64,000 nucleotides of DNA, taken from NCBI RefSeq assembly GCF_036250695.1, contig NZ_CP109427.1:682001-746000 (forward strand), written 5' to 3'. The stretch comes from Streptomyces sp. NBC_01497. Lineage in GTDB: Bacteria > Actinomycetota > Actinomycetes > Streptomycetales > Streptomycetaceae. The translations under genes and the position numbers were made by a program. This document shows, one piece after another, positions 33,430-42,120 of the stretch (positions are counted from its first letter, which is position 1; each line of letters starts with the position of its first letter). The notes below the pieces were generated by a model that was not told where the DNA came from, searched no databases, and saw only the letters and a program-made list of their open reading frames with translations.

Positions 33430-33535
33430 CAGGTCTCCTTCATGAGGGGTGAGGGCCCGCCTCGCACGGCACGGGGCCTCGACCGTTGCCGGCTCCGCAG
33501 GAGCCCCGGCCGTCCGGCTGCGCGGGCCCGTGAGG

Positions 33536-33711
33536 TCACGTGATTCCGGTGACGCCGCCGCGAGAGCCGGCGATCCGCCGGCCGAGGACCGGGAAGAGGA
33601 CGGGCCTCGGCAGCGCGGCGATCAGCGTGGCCGCCATCGGACCCGTGCGTCCGAAGCGGCCCGCGGGGAGGGCTGCTTGAGCACATCCGACGCCCGTACC
33701 AACGGGCCGAC
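33536..33711 (-). pseudogene. Relic of a MalG-type sugar permease C-terminus
   Basis: The frame ending at 33536 reads RPVGTGVGCAQ, then AGRFGRTGPMAATLIAALP, then VLFPVLGRRI…GGVTGIT. This resembles the last ~55 residues of MalG-type permeases (PV.VGLAQ…G.FGT.W..MAATV.A.LP…LF…QR…GG). No EAA loop or earlier helix is found upstream in any frame. It probably marks a deletion that removed the permease genes of the beta-mannoside operon. Confidence 0.45.
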
Positions 33712-33888
33712 GGCCGTGCGCAGCACGCTGGTCGTTCACGATCTGCGCCACGGCGCACTCCTTGGCACGTATCACCGCCTCGCGGCGGCGGCTCCGCGGA
33801 GATGACGGCACGCGCACCACACGGCTCGGGCACGCGACGCCACGGGCGGTCCGTTGTCCACGGCCGTCCTGTTGGGGGGAGCATGGCG

Positions 33889-33947
33889 ACCCTAGAAAGA
33901 GTTTCTTGCCTGGGTCAACATATTGGCGGCAGTAATTATTGGTAATT
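33889..33947 (-). promoter_or_regulatory. Promoter and operators of the beta-mannoside operon
   Basis: TTGACC (33913-33918) and TAGGGT (33889-33894) on the minus strand are spaced by 18 bases. The palindrome AGAAA-CTC-TTTCT (33894-33906) lies between them and resembles sites of Streptomyces LacI-family sugar repressors. A second inverted repeat, AATTA-TTGG-TAATT (33934-33947), lies just upstream. No regulator gene is linked. Confidence 0.55.
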
Positions 33948-34358
33948 TATGAACTCTGGGAACGAGCAGCCGCCCCAGGCTCGTCGCGCGGGGCGCTCGC
34001 GCGCCTGAAGGTCCCCGACGGCTCACCGGTGGGCCGGACGCGGTCCGCACGCAAGGTGGCGGAGGGGTCCCGGGAGTGGCGGCACGTCCGGCCGAGGAGC
34101 GGCGACGGTGGTGGACCCGGGTGCGAGCGGCAGGGGCGGTGCCCGGCCTCGCGTGGCCGCAGGTGGCAGCCCCGCAAGCCGCAGGTGGCAGGTCACAGGG
34201 CGCGGGGCGCAGGGCCCACCGGGGGCCGGATCGCGCGTGGATCACGCCGGACACCCGGCCCGGGGGTGCCGGAGGCAGGGCTGGGCTTTGTGGAATATTC
34301 AACTAATTGCTCGGGTTGACGCAGCCGACCGTGATGAGCGATCCGTGAGGAGGCCCCC

Positions 34359-34742
34359 GTGGAAGAGTCGGGCTACTACGAGTACGGCACGCCGGCGGAG
34401 CGCTGGGACCGCGCCCAGATGTTCTTCGACTCCAAGGAGTACATGACCGCCGCCCGCATCCTGCTGGGCCTGGTCGAGCTGGAGCCGGAGCAGGTGGCGA
34501 CACGGCTGCTGCTGGCGCGCGCCTACTACCACTCCGCCCGCCTGGGCAAGGCGGAGGAGCAGCTGCGGGCCGTCGTGGAGCGGGATCCCGTGGAGGCGTA
34601 CGCGCACCTCATGCTGGGCCGCACCCTGGAGCGCCAGGGCCGGGCCGCCGAGGCGGCCACGCACCTGCGGATCGCCGCCGCTTTCGACGGCGACCCGTTC
34701 GAGGAGACGGCGCCGCCGCGGCTGGGGACGCCGAAGCGCTGA
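34359..34742 (+). CDS. Small tetratricopeptide-repeat protein
   Basis: The 127-residue protein contains about three TPR units (residues ~15-110: AQMFFDSKEYMTAARILLGLVELEPE, LLLARAYYHSARLGKAEEQLRAVVERDPV, AHLMLGRTLERQGRAAEAATHLRIAA). It is soluble and probably mediates protein contacts; the partner is unknown. GTG 34359 follows GAGGAGG by 7 bases. Its stop TGA abuts the convergent LigD stop TCA, with no base between. Confidence 0.85.
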   Translation: MEESGYYEYGTPAERWDRAQMFFDSKEYMTAARILLGLVELEPEQVATRLLLARAYYHSARLGKAEEQLRAVVERDPVEAYAHLMLGRTLERQGRAAEAATHLRIAAAFDGDPFEETAPPRLGTPKR

Positions 34743-35672
34743 TCAGTGAAGGGCCCGGAGGCGGCGCGCCGCCGGGCCCAGTCCCCTCCCCCTGGCCGGC
34801 AGCTCTGACCAGGGGTTCTTCCGTGCCTGGGGCAGCACCGTGCCGACGCCCCAGCGCTGTGCGTGCAGGTCCGGGTCGTCCAGCTGGTCCCAGCTGATCG
34901 GCGTCGCGACGGGCGCGCCCGGCTTCGCGCGCACCGAGTACGGCGCCACCGACGTCTGCGCGTACGCGTTGCGCTGGAGGTCCAGGTAGAGCCGGCCGCC
35001 GCGCGCGTTCGTCCGTACCTCCGTCGTGAGGTGGTCCGGGTCGCGCGCCGCCAGCAGGGCCGCCACCTCGCCCGCGAAGTTGCGTACGTCGTCGAAGCCG
35101 GCCGCCCGGTCCAGCGGCACGATCACGTGCAGACCGCGTGATCCCGTTGTCATCAGGGCGGCCGGCAGGCGCAGTTGGGCCAGCAGTTCACCCAGCCGGC
35201 GGGCCGCGGAACGGACCCGCTCGAAGTCGTCGTCCGCCGGGTCGAGGTCGAAGACGAGCCGGTCCGGGTTGTCCGGCCGGTCCGCACGGGACTGCCAGCG
35301 GTGGAAGGTCAAGGACGCCTGGTCGGCGAGGTAGAGCAGGGTGGGTTCGTCGTCGCACACCGCGTGCGTGACGGTTCCGCCCTTCTTCGCCAGCTCGGCC
35401 CGGTGGATCCAGGCCGGGTAGGAATCCGGGGTGTTCTTCTGCATGAAGCGCGGCCCCGCAAGGCCGTCGGGGTGGCGCTCCAGCATCAGCGGCCGGCCCT
35501 TCAGCTCCGGCAGCAGGTACGGGGCGAGGTCGTGGTAGTGGCCGACCAGGTCCGCCTTGGTGAGCGGCGGCTCGCTCTCCGGGAAGAGGACCTTTCCGGG
35601 CCGGTGCACCTGGATCGTCCTGCGACCCGCCCGTACCGTACGGACGTCGTCGTCCTTGCTCCCGCCGCTCAT
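34743..35672 (-). CDS. LigD-type polymerase/primase domain protein (NHEJ)
   Basis: The 309-residue protein is a stand-alone polymerase domain of the LigD family (archaeo-eukaryotic primase fold). The metal site RLVFDLDPAD, the nucleotide-binding TTGSRGLHVIVPL, and the C-terminal APYSVRAKPGAPVATPISWDQL are all present. It fills gaps with (ribo)nucleotides during non-homologous end joining. No ligase, nuclease or Ku gene is adjacent; in Streptomyces these activities are often on separate proteins. ATG 35672 follows GGGAGGGGAG. Confidence 0.92.
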   Translation of the reverse strand: MSGGSKDDDVRTVRAGRRTIQVHRPGKVLFPESEPPLTKADLVGHYHDLAPYLLPELKGRPLMLERHPDGLAGPRFMQKNTPDSYPAWIHRAELAKKGGTVTHAVCDDEPTLLYLADQASLTFHRWQSRADRPDNPDRLVFDLDPADDDFERVRSAARRLGELLAQLRLPAALMTTGSRGLHVIVPLDRAAGFDDVRNFAGEVAALLAARDPDHLTTEVRTNARGGRLYLDLQRNAYAQTSVAPYSVRAKPGAPVATPISWDQLDDPDLHAQRWGVGTVLPQARKNPWSELPARGRGLGPAARRLRALH

Positions 35673-35721
35673 CCGCGTCTCCCCTCCCGGCAGGTCCCAC
35701 CCCGTGCGCGGTTCCTCACCG

Positions 35722-38103
35722 TCAGCCCCTCCAGGTCCACTCCGCGACCTCGGGCAGGTCCGTGCCGTGCTCGCGGATCCACGCCTGGTGCCGGGTGCGC
35801 ACGTCGGACATCGCCTGGCGCAGCGCGACGGACCGTACGCCGAGGCCGGGGACCCGGTCCAGCACGTCCATCACCAGCCGGTAGCGGTCCAGGTCGTTCC
35901 TGACGACCATGTCGAAGGGCGTGGTGGTGGTGCCCTCCTCCTTGTACCCGCGGACGTGCAGGTTCGCGTGGCCGAATCGACGGTAGGTCAGCCGGTGGAT
36001 CAGCCACGGGTAGCCGTGGTAGGCGAAGATGACGGGCTTGTCGCGGGTGAAGAGCGCGTCGTACTCGGACTCGGTCATGCCGTGCGGGTGCTCCTCGTTC
36101 GGCATCAGCCGGGCCATGTCGACCACGTTCACGACGCGCACCGACAGCGCGGGCAGGTGCCGCCGCAGCAGGTCGGCCGCCGCCAGCGTCTCCTGCGTGG
36201 GGACGTCGCCGGCGCAGGCGAGAACCACGTCAGGTTCGCGGGTGCCGTCCTCGGTGCCCGCCCAGTCCCAGGCGCCCGCGCCCCTGGTGCAGTGGGCGAT
36301 CGCCTCCTCCATCGTGAGCCAGTCGAAGGTGGGCTGCTTGCCTGCCACGATGACGTTGACGTAGTCACGGCTGCGCAGCGAGTGATCGGCCACGGAGAGC
36401 AGGGTGTTGGTGTCAGGCGGCAGGTACACCCGCACCACCTCGGGGCTCTTGTTGAGGACGTGGTCGACGAAGCCCGGGTCCTGGTGCGAGAAGCCGTTGT
36501 GGTCCTGGCGCCACACGTGCGAGGTCAGCAGGTAGTTGAGCGAGGCGATGGGGCGGCGCCAGGCCAGCCTGCGCGAGGTCCGCAGCCACTTGATGTGCTG
36601 GTTGACCATCGAGTCCACGATGTGCGCGAACGCCTCGTAGCTGGAGAACAGGCCATGACGGCCCGTCAGGAGATAGCCTTCGAGCCAGCCCTGGCAGAGG
36701 TGTTCGGAGAGGACCTCCATCACCCGGCCGCCCCGGGCGAGGTGTTCGTCGGTGGGCCGGGTCAGCCCCTCCCACGCCTTGCCGGTCGCCTCGTAGAGCG
36801 CTTCGAGGCGGTTGGACGCGGTCTCGTCGGCCCCCACGACACGGAAGTCGCGGCGGCCCTCGGTCGCCGCCATCACGTCCTCCAGCAGCGCGCCGAGCAC
36901 CCTGGTGGGTTCGTGCAGGACCGTGCCCGGCTTGTCGACGGCCACCGCGTACTTCGTCAGCGGCGGAAGCGGCAGCTCGCGCAGCATCAGCCCGCCGTTG
37001 GCGTACGGCGTGGCGCCGAGCCGGCGCGTGCCCTCCGGTACGAAGCGCAGCAGCTCGGGCAGGGGCGCGCCGGTCGCGTCGAAGAGCTCCTCCGGCCGGT
37101 ACGAGCGCAGCCACGCCTCCAGCTGGCGCAGGTGGTCGGGGTTGGTGCGGACCCCGCTGAGCGGCACCTGGTGGGCCCGCCACGTCCCTTCCACCGGGAG
37201 GCCGTCCACCTCGGCGGGGCCGGTCCAGCCCTTCGGGGTGCGCAGGACGATCATGGGCCAGCGGGGGCGCTCGGTCGCACCTTCGTCGCGGGCGGCGCGC
37301 TGGATCGCGGCGATGGTGTCCACCGCGCGGTCCATGGCCTCGGCCATCGCCCGGTGCACGGCGAGCGGCTGGTCGCCGGTGACGTGGATCGGCTCGTGGC
37401 CGTATCCGCGCAGCAGGCCGTCGAGTTCGGCCTCGGGCAGGCGTGCCAGGACCGTCGGGTTCGCGATCTTGTACCCGTTGAGGTGGAGGACGGGCAGCAC
37501 CGCCCCGTCGTGGACCGGATCGAGGAACTTGTTGGCGTGCCAGGACGCCGCGAGCGGCCCCGTCTCCGCCTCGCCGTCACCGACGACGCAGGCGACCAGC
37601 AGGCCGGGGTTGTCCAGCGCGGCGCCGTACGCGTGGGCCAGCGAGTACCCGAGTTCGCCGCCCTCGTGGATGGAGCCCGGCGTCTCGGGTGCGACGTGGC
37701 TCGGCACACCGCCTGGGAAGGAGAACTGGCGAAACAGCCGCTCCATGCCCGCGGCGTCCCGGCCGATGCCCGGATACGTCTCCGAATACGAGCCCTCCAG
37801 CCAGGAGTTGGCGAGGACGGCGGGCCCGCCATGGCCGGGGCCCCAGACGGCCAGCGCGTCGATCCCGCGCTCCTTGACGATCCGGTTCACGTGCGTGTGC
37901 ACCAGGTTGAGCCCGGGCGACGTGCCCCAGTGCCCGAGCAGCCGCGGCTTGATGTGCTCGGGCGCCAGGGGCTCGCGGAGCAGCGGGTTGGCCATCAGGT
38001 AGATCTGGCCGACGGCCAGGTAGTTGGCGGCACGCCAGTGTGCGTCCAGAGTCGCCAGGTCGGCCTCGGTCAGCTGCCCTGCCGCGGTCTTCGCCTTGCG
38101 CAT
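35722..38103 (-). CDS. xfp: Xylulose-5-phosphate/fructose-6-phosphate phosphoketolase
   Basis: The 793-residue protein has the phosphoketolase N-terminus ([42 protein letters not shown]), the thiamine-diphosphate site [22 protein letters not shown], the glycine-rich [10 protein letters not shown] and the C-terminal [15 protein letters not shown]. It cleaves xylulose-5-P or fructose-6-P with phosphate, giving acetyl-P. The start follows GGGAG; an aldehyde dehydrogenase gene lies upstream in the same direction (98 bases away), and a transketolase further upstream. Together they would redirect sugar phosphates to acetyl units, a bypass of lower glycolysis. Confidence 0.94.
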   Translation of the reverse strand: MRKAKTAAGQLTEADLATLDAHWRAANYLAVGQIYLMANPLLREPLAPEHIKPRLLGHWGTSPGLNLVHTHVNRIVKERGIDALAVWGPGHGGPAVLANSWLEGSYSETYPGIGRDAAGMERLFRQFSFPGGVPSHVAPETPGSIHEGGELGYSLAHAYGAALDNPGLLVACVVGDGEAETGPLAASWHANKFLDPVHDGAVLPVLHLNGYKIANPTVLARLPEAELDGLLRGYGHEPIHVTGDQPLAVHRAMAEAMDRAVDTIAAIQRAARDEGATERPRWPMIVLRTPKGWTGPAEVDGLPVEGTWRAHQVPLSGVRTNPDHLRQLEAWLRSYRPEELFDATGAPLPELLRFVPEGTRRLGATPYANGGLMLRELPLPPLTKYAVAVDKPGTVLHEPTRVLGALLEDVMAATEGRRDFRVVGADETASNRLEALYEATGKAWEGLTRPTDEHLARGGRVMEVLSEHLCQGWLEGYLLTGRHGLFSSYEAFAHIVDSMVNQHIKWLRTSRRLAWRRPIASLNYLLTSHVWRQDHNGFSHQDPGFVDHVLNKSPEVVRVYLPPDTNTLLSVADHSLRSRDYVNVIVAGKQPTFDWLTMEEAIAHCTRGAGAWDWAGTEDGTREPDVVLACAGDVPTQETLAAADLLRRHLPALSVRVVNVVDMARLMPNEEHPHGMTESEYDALFTRDKPVIFAYHGYPWLIHRLTYRRFGHANLHVRGYKEEGTTTTPFDMVVRNDLDRYRLVMDVLDRVPGLGVRSVALRQAMSDVRTRHQAWIREHGTDLPEVAEWTWRG

Positions 38104-38135
38104 GTGGGTCTCCCTGCTCGTTGCCCGGCACTCGC

Positions 38136-38197
38136 CGGCACGCCCGGGCCGGACAGCACGCCCGGGCCGGCCGGCACGCCCGGACGGCACGCCCGCG
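38136..38197. repeat. Short GC-rich tandem repeat between aldehyde dehydrogenase and phosphoketolase
   Basis: Four copies of a (C)GGCACGCCCGG-like unit (starts near 38136, 38154, 38172 and 38185) fill the 98-base gap. The inverted GCCCGGGC cores could form hairpins and so affect readthrough to the phosphoketolase gene. Confidence 0.55.
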
Positions 38198-38201
38198 GCG
38201 G

Positions 38202-39599
38202 TCAGTCGGTCGGGCCGTACCAGACGGTGGTGATGTTGCAGAACTCGCGGATGCCATGGCCCGCGAGTTCGCGGCCGTAACCGGAGCGCTTGACACCGCC
38301 GAACGGGAAGGCGGGGTGCGACGCCGTCATGCCGTTGAAGAACACACCGCCCGCCTCCAGGTCGCGTGCGAAGCGCCGCATCTCGTTCTCGTCCCGGGTC
38401 CACACGTTCGAACTGAGCCCGAACGGCGTGTCGTTGGCGACGGCGACGGCCTCGTCGAGGTCCGCCACCCGGTAGAGGGTGGCGACCGGACCGAAGGTCT
38501 CCTCCTGGTGGATGCGCATCGCGTCCGTGATACCGCTGATCACGGTCGGCTCGTAGAACCAGCCCGCCCCGCCCCCGCCCGGACGCCTGCCGCCGCACAG
38601 CACGGTCGCGCCCTTCTCGCGGGCGTCGTCGACGAGTTCCTCGATGTCGGCGCGGCCCTGCTCGCTGGAGAGCGGGCCGACATCGGTGTCCTCGTCCAGC
38701 GGGTCGCCGACACTCAGGTCCCGCATCGTGGCCGTGAACAGTGCGGCGAACGCGTCGTAGACGTCGGTGTGGACGATGAACCGCTTCGCGGCGATGCACG
38801 ACTGCCCGGTGTTCTGGACCCGCGCGGTCACGGCCGTCCTGGCCGCCTTGGTCACATCGGCGGACGGCATCACGACGAACGGGTCGCTGCCACCGAGCTC
38901 CATCACGGTCTTCTTGATCTCGTCGCCGGCGGCCGAGGCCACGGCCCGCCCGGCGGGCTCGCTCCCCGTCAGGGTCGCGGCGGCGACGCGACGGTCGCGC
39001 ACGACGTTCTCGACGGCGCCGGAACCGATCAGCAGGGTCTGGAAGCAGCCCTCGGGGAAGCCCGCACGGCGGAAGAGGTCCTCCAGGTAGAGGGCGGTCT
39101 GCGGAACGTTCGAGGCGTGCTTGAGCAGGCCGACGTTGCCCGCCATGAGCGCCGGGGCGGCGAACCGTACGACCTGCCAGAGCGGGAAGTTCCACGGCAT
39201 CACGGCGAGCACCACACCCAGCGGCCGGTACGCCACGTGCGCCCGCGCGCCGCCGGAGTCCTTCACGTCCGCCTCCGCCGGGTGCTCGTCGGCCAGCAGG
39301 TCCTCGGCGTGCGCCGCGTACCAGCGCATGGACCTGGCGCACTTCGCGGCCTCGGCCCTGGCCTGCCCGACCGGTTTGCCCATCTCGGTGGCGATGGTGC
39401 GGCCGATGCCGGGGGCGTCCTGTTCCAGCAGGTCGGCGGCCCGGTTCAGGAGATGCGCGCGTTCCTGGAACGACGTGGTGCGGTAGGTACGGAACGTGCT
39501 GTCCGCCGTGCTGATCCTGCGCTCGATCTCCTCGGGCCCCATCGGGTCGAAAGTTTTGAGCGTCTCCCCCGTGGCGGGGTTCACCGTTGCGATCGGCAT
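38202..39599 (-). CDS. NAD(P)-dependent aldehyde (succinate-semialdehyde-type) dehydrogenase
   Basis: The 465-residue protein is an aldehyde dehydrogenase: MPWNFPLWQ, the general base Glu in [11 protein letters not shown], the catalytic Cys in [23 protein letters not shown] and the C-terminal [22 protein letters not shown]. The short N-terminus ([17 protein letters not shown]) and overall length fit the succinate-semialdehyde dehydrogenase group. The start ATG 39599 follows AGGAGGAAT. It is the first gene before phosphoketolase on the minus strand. The true substrate could be another C3–C5 semialdehyde. Confidence 0.92.
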   Translation of the reverse strand: MPIATVNPATGETLKTFDPMGPEEIERRISTADSTFRTYRTTSFQERAHLLNRAADLLEQDAPGIGRTIATEMGKPVGQARAEAAKCARSMRWYAAHAEDLLADEHPAEADVKDSGGARAHVAYRPLGVVLAVMPWNFPLWQVVRFAAPALMAGNVGLLKHASNVPQTALYLEDLFRRAGFPEGCFQTLLIGSGAVENVVRDRRVAAATLTGSEPAGRAVASAAGDEIKKTVMELGGSDPFVVMPSADVTKAARTAVTARVQNTGQSCIAAKRFIVHTDVYDAFAALFTATMRDLSVGDPLDEDTDVGPLSSEQGRADIEELVDDAREKGATVLCGGRRPGGGGAGWFYEPTVISGITDAMRIHQEETFGPVATLYRVADLDEAVAVANDTPFGLSSNVWTRDENEMRRFARDLEAGGVFFNGMTASHPAFPFGGVKRSGYGRELAGHGIREFCNITTVWYGPTD

Positions 39600-40006
39600 G
39601 GCCGATTCCTCCTGGAGTCGTTGGTAGAAGCCTGAGGTGACCCGGGGGGCCGCGCAACACGGGCGCGCAGCGCTCAAGTCCGCCGCCCACCGGCGCGAGC
39701 CGACGGACGGCGGAGCGGGGAGCTCACTGCCGAACCCTCCCGGGAGGGGTTGGGAGACGCGCCCTCGACTGACGGGTAACCAATCGGGAGCGTTCATGCA
39801 GCGCGCACCCGGCTGCCCGGCCCGATCAGCCGCGCGCGAACGGCCGTACGCCGGACGGCATCCGGCGTACGGCCCTGCGGCATCCGTGTCCGACGCGGGG
39901 CCCGCCCGCATCCGCCGGCCGCGGTCCCGGATGAGGGTCCGGGACCGAAACCGAGGTTCGGGACCGCAGTGCGGGACCGCGGTGCGGGACCTGGATCGGG
40001 GCCGGG
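39600..40006. other. Intergenic region between transketolase and aldehyde dehydrogenase
   Basis: 407 bases with no supported gene. It contains the transketolase terminator (39842-39874) and, to its left, the presumed promoter of the dehydrogenase–phosphoketolase unit, for which I see no clear hexamers. Confidence 0.4.
39842..39874. terminator. Perfect hairpin terminator after the transketolase gene
   Basis: GGCCGTACGCCGGA / TCCGGCGTACGGCC, a 14-bp perfect stem with a 5-base loop, about 130 bases past the transketolase stop. Confidence 0.7.
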
Positions 40007-41851
40007 TCAGCGGATGATCTTCTCTACGAGCAGCCGCACGCCCGCGCCGATCGACTCCGCGTCGATGCCCGCGGCCCGGCGCTGCTCCTCGCCGGTGGCG
40101 GACCCCGGCATCGTCTTCACCGCGAGCCGCACCAGGCGCCGCGGCGCGGGCCTGCCGTCCGCGAACGTCTCGGCCACGGCGTCGCCGAGACCGCCCTGCG
40201 GATGGTGGTCCTCGACGGTGACCAGGCAGTCGGTGTCCTCGGCCGCGGCCGAGAGGGTGTTCTCGTCCACGGGCTTGAGCGAGTACATGTCGATCACGCG
40301 CGCCGCGATGCCCTGCTGGGCGAGCGTGTCGGCGGCCGCCAGGCACTCGTGCACCGTGACCCCGGTGCCGATGAGGGTGACACGGTCCGCGTCGGACTGC
40401 CGCAGGATCTTGCTGCCGCCGATCGGGAACTCCTCGTCCGGCCCGTAGATGACCGGGGTGCCGCCGCGCATCGTGCGCAGGTAGCGGATGCCCTCCAGAT
40501 CGTGCGTCGCCGCGACGAGGCGGGCGGTCTGGTTGGCGTCACAGGGCTGGAGCACCGTGGAGCCGTGGATCGCGCGGAACATCGCGAGATCCTCGACACC
40601 CATCTGGGACGGGCCGTCCTCACCGATCGAGACACCCGCGTGCGAACCGACCACGTTGAGCGAGGCGCGGCTGACGGCCGCCATGCGCAGGAAGTCATGG
40701 GCGCGGGTCAGGAAGGCCGCGAAGGTGACCGCGTACGGGACGCGCCCGAGGGCCTGCATGCCGACGGCGGCAGCCACCATCTGCTGCTCCGCGATGTAGC
40801 ACTCGAAGTAGCGCTGCGGGTGCTCCTTCGCGAAGTACTCCGCCCGGGTGGAGTCGCCGACCTCGCCGTCGAGCACGACGACGTTCTCGTACGCGTGGCC
40901 GAGTGCGGTGAGCGCCTCGCCGAAGGCGTCACGGGTGGGCACCGTCCCACCGATCTCGTAGCGCGGCAGCGCCAGCGGCCTGGGGCGCGGCGCGGCTTCC
41001 TCGGGGGCGGCCGGCGGCGGCGCGACGGAAACGCGGATCGAGCGCCGGCCACCGAGCTCCTCGATGGCCTCCTCGGCGTCCTTGAGCGGCTTGCCGTGCA
41101 TGCCCTCGCGGTCCTCGACGGCGTGCACACCCCGGCCCTTGCGGGTGCCCGCGATGATGGCGGTGGGCTTTCCCGCGGTCGACTCGGCATCCTTGAAGGC
41201 ACGCTCGACGGCGTCGACGTCATGGCCGTCGATCTCGACGGTGTGCCAGTCGAAGGCGCGCAGGCGCCTGCCGTAGGCGTCGAGATCGCGCTGGTGACGC
41301 GTGGGCCCGCGCTGTCCGAGCCGGTTGACGTCGATGATCAGCGTCAGGTCGTCCAGGTGCTGGTTGCCCGCGTGCTCGGCGGCCTCCCAGATGGAACCCT
41401 CCGCCATCTCGCTGTCGCCGCAGAGCACCCACATCCGGTCCGACGTGTGGTCGAGGCGCTGGTCGGCGAGCGCCATGCCCACAGCGATGGGCAGGCCCTG
41501 GCCGAGGGAGCCGGTCGCGACGTCGACCCACGGCAGCCGGGGCGTGGGGTGCCCCTCAAGCCGGCTGCCGTGGGTGCGGTAGGTGAGGAACTCGTCCTCG
41601 TCGATCGCGCCTGCCGCGAGGTACATCGAGTACAGCAGCGGGGAGGCGTGTCCCTTGGAGAAGATCATCCGGTCGTTGCCGGGGTGGTCCGGGTGGTCGA
41701 AGTCGTAGCGGAGGTGGTTGGCCAGCAGCACGGCCATCAGGTCGGCGGCCGACATCGAGGAGGTCGGGTGCCCCGAGCCCGCCCGGTCGGCGACCCGTAC
41801 CGAGTCGACCCTCAACTGTTGTGCGAGTTCTGTCAGTTCACGGGTGTCCAT
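40007..41851 (-). CDS. tkt: Transketolase
   Basis: The 614-residue protein has the thiamine-diphosphate-dependent transketolase domains in one chain: GSGHPTSSMSAADLMAVL, GDSEMAEGSIWEAAEHAG (ThDP/Mg site), the pyrimidine domain with EQQMVAAAVGMQALG and EDGPSQMGVED, and the C-terminal Rossmann-like domain. It links pentose and hexose phosphates and so shares substrates with the nearby phosphoketolase. The length is slightly below the ~660-700 usual for classic enzymes and it resembles the shorter TktA/B-fused archaeal-like type. The main housekeeping tkt is normally beside tal and zwf, so this is probably a second, conditional copy. Confidence 0.92.
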   Translation of the reverse strand: MDTRELTELAQQLRVDSVRVADRAGSGHPTSSMSAADLMAVLLANHLRYDFDHPDHPGNDRMIFSKGHASPLLYSMYLAAGAIDEDEFLTYRTHGSRLEGHPTPRLPWVDVATGSLGQGLPIAVGMALADQRLDHTSDRMWVLCGDSEMAEGSIWEAAEHAGNQHLDDLTLIIDVNRLGQRGPTRHQRDLDAYGRRLRAFDWHTVEIDGHDVDAVERAFKDAESTAGKPTAIIAGTRKGRGVHAVEDREGMHGKPLKDAEEAIEELGGRRSIRVSVAPPPAAPEEAAPRPRPLALPRYEIGGTVPTRDAFGEALTALGHAYENVVVLDGEVGDSTRAEYFAKEHPQRYFECYIAEQQMVAAAVGMQALGRVPYAVTFAAFLTRAHDFLRMAAVSRASLNVVGSHAGVSIGEDGPSQMGVEDLAMFRAIHGSTVLQPCDANQTARLVAATHDLEGIRYLRTMRGGTPVIYGPDEEFPIGGSKILRQSDADRVTLIGTGVTVHECLAAADTLAQQGIAARVIDMYSLKPVDENTLSAAAEDTDCLVTVEDHHPQGGLGDAVAETFADGRPAPRRLVRLAVKTMPGSATGEEQRRAAGIDAESIGAGVRLLVEKIIR

Positions 41852-42078
41852 GTCACTCCTTGGCTGATCCGCCGGGCTGCCGGCCGGATGTCAGGGGTCG
41901 GGCGTCACGCGCCGCCGGGCGGAGGCGGCACGCGGCGCTGTGGCGTCTGCGTCGGTTGCGCTCTCTTCGTGTCACGGGGGCCGGCGGTGCCGTCCGCGCT
42001 CCTCGTTGGCCGGGGGCGCCCCATGCCGTCCGGGCCCGGGGCGCCGACCGGGCCGGCGCGGTCCGGTCCGGGGCGTCA

Positions 42079-42109
42079 GGCCCGCCCGGGCCCGGTCGCG
42101 GGGCGGGCC
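42079..42109 (-). terminator. Hairpin after the NADH dehydrogenase gene
   Basis: GGCCCGCCC (42079-42087) pairs with GGGCGGGCC (42101-42109) around a 13-base GC-rich loop, 12 bases past the stop of the dehydrogenase gene. Confidence 0.4.
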
Positions 42110-42120
42110 GCCGGGGCCGC

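Larger units (their letters stand above)
33430..34358. other. 929-bp region with permease relic and A/T-rich promoter island
   Basis: No intact gene is visible. It holds the permease fragment (33536-33711), the promoter/operator at 33889-33947, and ordinary GC-rich DNA beyond. The A/T content at 33915-33955 stands out sharply from the surroundings. Confidence 0.5.
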
